From NCBI GenBank assembly GCA_035294325.1, contig DATGLE010000270.1:1-15237 (forward strand): a stretch of DNA of 15,237 bases. The letters are read 5' to 3'. Shown here piece by piece: positions 13,294 through 15,237 of this stretch (positions are counted from its first letter, which is position 1; every line of letters begins with the position of its first letter). This stretch comes from DATGLE01 sp035294325 (GTDB taxonomy: Bacteria > Chloroflexota > Ktedonobacteria > Ktedonobacterales > Ktedonobacteraceae). Below the pieces are notes generated by a model, which saw nothing but the letters and a program-made list of their open reading frames with translations, was not told the origin of the DNA and did no database searches. A program made the position numbers and the translations under genes.

Positions 13294-15237
13294 ATGTCAA
13301 TCGTAAATGTCGTGCAACTGGGGAAATCGTTCGGCGCTGAACGCGTCTTTGCTAATGTGAGTTTTCAGATTGAGGAGCATGATCGTATCGGTCTGGTCGG
13401 CCCGAATGGCGCCGGGAAATCAACCCTGCTGAATATCCTGGCGGGGCGTGAAGAGCCGGATGAGGGATCGGTAGCCATCGCCCGTACCACGCGCGTCGGC
13501 TACCTGACGCAGCACATCGATTTTCAGCCACAGAATACGCTGCGCGAAGAGATGCTTACGGTCTTCGCGCAGTTGCGCGCCTGGGAGCAGGAACTGGCGC
13601 ATCTGGCGCAGGCGATGGGAACCCCCGAAGCTCTGAGCAATGCCGCGCTGCATGAGCAACTGCTGGCGCGCTACGACGACCTCCAGGCCCGCTACGAGCA
13701 TGCTGGCGGCTATACCTATGAGAACCGTGTGGCCCAGGTGCTGGATGGTCTGGGATTTACGCGTGAAGAACAGGATGCGCCTGTGATGCATCTCAGCGGA
13801 GGGCAGCAGACGCGCGCCGCGCTGGGCAAGCTGCTGCTCCAGGAGCCTGACCTGCTGCTGCTGGATGAGCCAACCAATCATCTCGACCTTGCCGCACTTG
13901 AGTGGCTGGAGGGGTATCTGCTTTCCTGGAAGGGAGCAATGATGATCGTGGCGCATGATCGCTACTTCCTCGACAGGGTGGTCGCGCGCACTATAGAACT
14001 GGCCTTTGGCCGCATCGAAGAGTATCCTGGAAATTATACGAAATATCTGCATCTGCGCGAGGAGCGTATGGAGCGGCGGCTGCGCGAATACGAGACGCAG
14101 CAGGCCCATATCGCTCATACGGAGGAGTTTATTCGCCGCTATAAAGCCGGGCAGCGCAGCCGAGAAGCGCGCGGCAGGCAGAAGCTGCTGGATCGCCTGG
14201 AACGCGTCGAGCGCCCGCAGGATTTTCCCGAGATGCATTTTGCATTAAGGCCGGCGACTGATAGCGGCCTTGTTGTCATTGAGACGCGTAAACTGGTGGC
14301 CGGTTATAGCGCAGCGGCAAGGGGCGCGCGCGGGCAGAAGGAGCCTTCGGTGGCGCTGGTGCGGGCTGGTGATCTGCAACTGCTGCGCGGGGATCGCGTC
14401 GGCCTGATCGGACCAAACGGTGCCGGCAAAACGACGCTGTTGAGAACGCTGATCGGTGAACTGCCTCCTGTCGGCGGGCAGGTTCTGCCGGGGCACAACG
14501 TGCGCATTGGCTACTATGCGCAGGCGCTCGACGGTCTCGCTCTTGATCGCACCATTCTCGACGAAATTCGCCAGGTGAGCACGTTGAGCGAGGAGGGAGC
14601 GCGTAGTTTTCTGGGCCGCTTTCTTTTTTCTGGGGAGGATGTGTTCAAGCCTATCGGCGCATTGAGCGGCGGGGAGCGCAGTCGCGTGGCGCTGGCGAAG
14701 TTAGCGCTGCAAGGGCCTAATCTGCTGGTGCTGGATGAGCCAACGAACCATCTCGACCTGCAATCGCGCCAGTTTCTTGAGGAGGTGCTGAGCGAGTTCG
14801 AGGGGACGCTGCTCTTCGTTTCTCATGATCGCTACTTTATCGATAGCCTGGCGACGAAGGTCTGGGTGATCGAAGATGGCACGCTTGTGCCTTACCTGGG
14901 CAACTACACCGAGTATCGCGCCCACAGGCAGCGTGTAGCCGCGAGCGTTCCCGTCAATAGTCATAAAGGGCCGACTGAAATGAAGCCTGCCTCTGCCTCC
15001 ATGAAATCAGGTAACAGGCGGGGGGATAGGGGCAGAGAGCGCACGGTAGAAGATGTGGAGCGCGATATCGAGAAGGCGGAGGCGAATTTGAAGTCCATAG
15101 AGGAAGCCTTATCGCAGGCCGCGCTGCATGCCGATGCGGACCAGCTCACACAACTATCGGCGGATTACGAGCAGAGCAGGCGCCGCGTAGATGCATTGCT
15201 GGAAGAGTGGGAGCGGCTCGCGGACGTTGCAAGCTGA
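13294..15237 (+). CDS. ABC-F family ATPase (ribosome-associated, duplicated ABC domains)
   Basis: Start ATG 13294 has only a weak GAAG upstream; the 647-aa frame ends with TGA on the last bases of the window, so the gene is complete. Domain 1: Walker A GPNGAGKST (36-44), signature LSGGQQ (167-172), Walker B LLLLDEPTNHLD (187-198), switch AHDRYF (220-225). Inter-domain linker, charged, about 245-310 (GQRSREARGRQKLLDR), the P-site-tRNA-interaction region. Domain 2: GPNGAGKTT (373-381), LSGGER (457-462), LLVLDEPTNHLD (477-488), SHDRYF. A C-terminal coiled coil (about 580-647) follows a basic Ser/Pro-rich spacer. There are no transmembrane segments: ABC-F proteins act on the ribosome in translation rescue or antibiotic resistance. 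Length and tail resemble YdiF/Uup-like housekeeping members more than dedicated resistance types, but this cannot be settled by eye. Confidence 0.95.
   Translation: MSIVNVVQLGKSFGAERVFANVSFQIEEHDRIGLVGPNGAGKSTLLNILAGREEPDEGSVAIARTTRVGYLTQHIDFQPQNTLREEMLTVFAQLRAWEQELAHLAQAMGTPEALSNAALHEQLLARYDDLQARYEHAGGYTYENRVAQVLDGLGFTREEQDAPVMHLSGGQQTRAALGKLLLQEPDLLLLDEPTNHLDLAALEWLEGYLLSWKGAMMIVAHDRYFLDRVVARTIELAFGRIEEYPGNYTKYLHLREERMERRLREYETQQAHIAHTEEFIRRYKAGQRSREARGRQKLLDRLERVERPQDFPEMHFALRPATDSGLVVIETRKLVAGYSAAARGARGQKEPSVALVRAGDLQLLRGDRVGLIGPNGAGKTTLLRTLIGELPPVGGQVLPGHNVRIGYYAQALDGLALDRTILDEIRQVSTLSEEGARSFLGRFLFSGEDVFKPIGALSGGERSRVALAKLALQGPNLLVLDEPTNHLDLQSRQFLEEVLSEFEGTLLFVSHDRYFIDSLATKVWVIEDGTLVPYLGNYTEYRAHRQRVAASVPVNSHKGPTEMKPASASMKSGNRRGDRGRERTVEDVERDIEKAEANLKSIEEALSQAALHADADQLTQLSADYEQSRRRVDALLEEWERLADVAS

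Noticed and set aside
13420..14238. 272-codon minus-strand open frame
   Set aside because: Antisense shadow of the ABC-F gene.
1..15237. CRISPR array, prophage, toxin-antitoxin or biosynthetic cluster
   Set aside because: No regularly spaced repeats, no phage structural genes, no toxin-antitoxin pair and no biosynthetic enzymes were seen.

Overview
The window reads as chromosomal DNA of a GC-rich (by eye 55-60% G+C) bacterium. The gene set points to the Chloroflexota, most likely a Ktedonobacteria-like lineage: a Roadblock/LC7 protein, a membrane Ser/Thr kinase with a Phe-Arg-Asp catalytic loop, a TnpB ending in the block RLGPHT, and ABC-F and stomatin/NfeD genes. That placement is inference from protein style. 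No rRNA, tRNA or other marker is present.

Layout. 1-873 is the 3' part of a TnpB (IS200/IS605-type) gene cut by the window edge; a Roadblock/LC7 gene (908-1255) starts 34 bp after it. A hairpin-rich gap of about 160 bp leads to ndk (1419-1883), which ends in an intrinsic terminator. A gene-poor stretch (1942-2318) precedes a CPBP-type intramembrane protease gene (2374-3138). Three minus-strand genes follow: a Ser/Thr kinase with six C-terminal membrane segments (4882-3239), an orphan eight-pass membrane protein (5895-5035) and nicotinate phosphoribosyltransferase (7394-6003). A divergent promoter region drives a plus-strand pair, a sugar-phosphate-isomerase-like TIM barrel and a Gfo/Idh/MocA oxidoreductase (7710-9709). 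Next is the NfeD-type membrane serine protease with its stomatin/SPFH partner (9988-12247). These converge on pyrE (13009-12344) across a 32-bp near-perfect palindrome. A divergent gap leads to a complete ABC-F ATPase gene ending on the last base of the window.

How the genes work together. The two clearest functional pairs are NfeD protease plus stomatin (a membrane quality-control module known in bacteria and archaea) and isomerase plus oxidoreductase (a probable sugar or polyol catabolic step). ndk, pncB and pyrE are separate nucleotide/NAD metabolism genes. The kinase has its own sigma-A-type promoter and is probably a sensor or transducer.

Most notable points. (1) The TnpB has Gly where the RuvC-II Glu is expected, with a Glu just before the zinc finger as a possible replacement. 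(2) An internal promoter and a 3' hairpin in tnpB could define an omegaRNA whose guide would read into the Roadblock gene. (3) Six candidate promoters share TATANT followed by [TC][GA]A. (4) A terminator-like hairpin with competing pairings lies directly before the ABC-F gene. (5) Several strong intergenic palindromes are present. I did not find a convincing wholly new multi-gene system.
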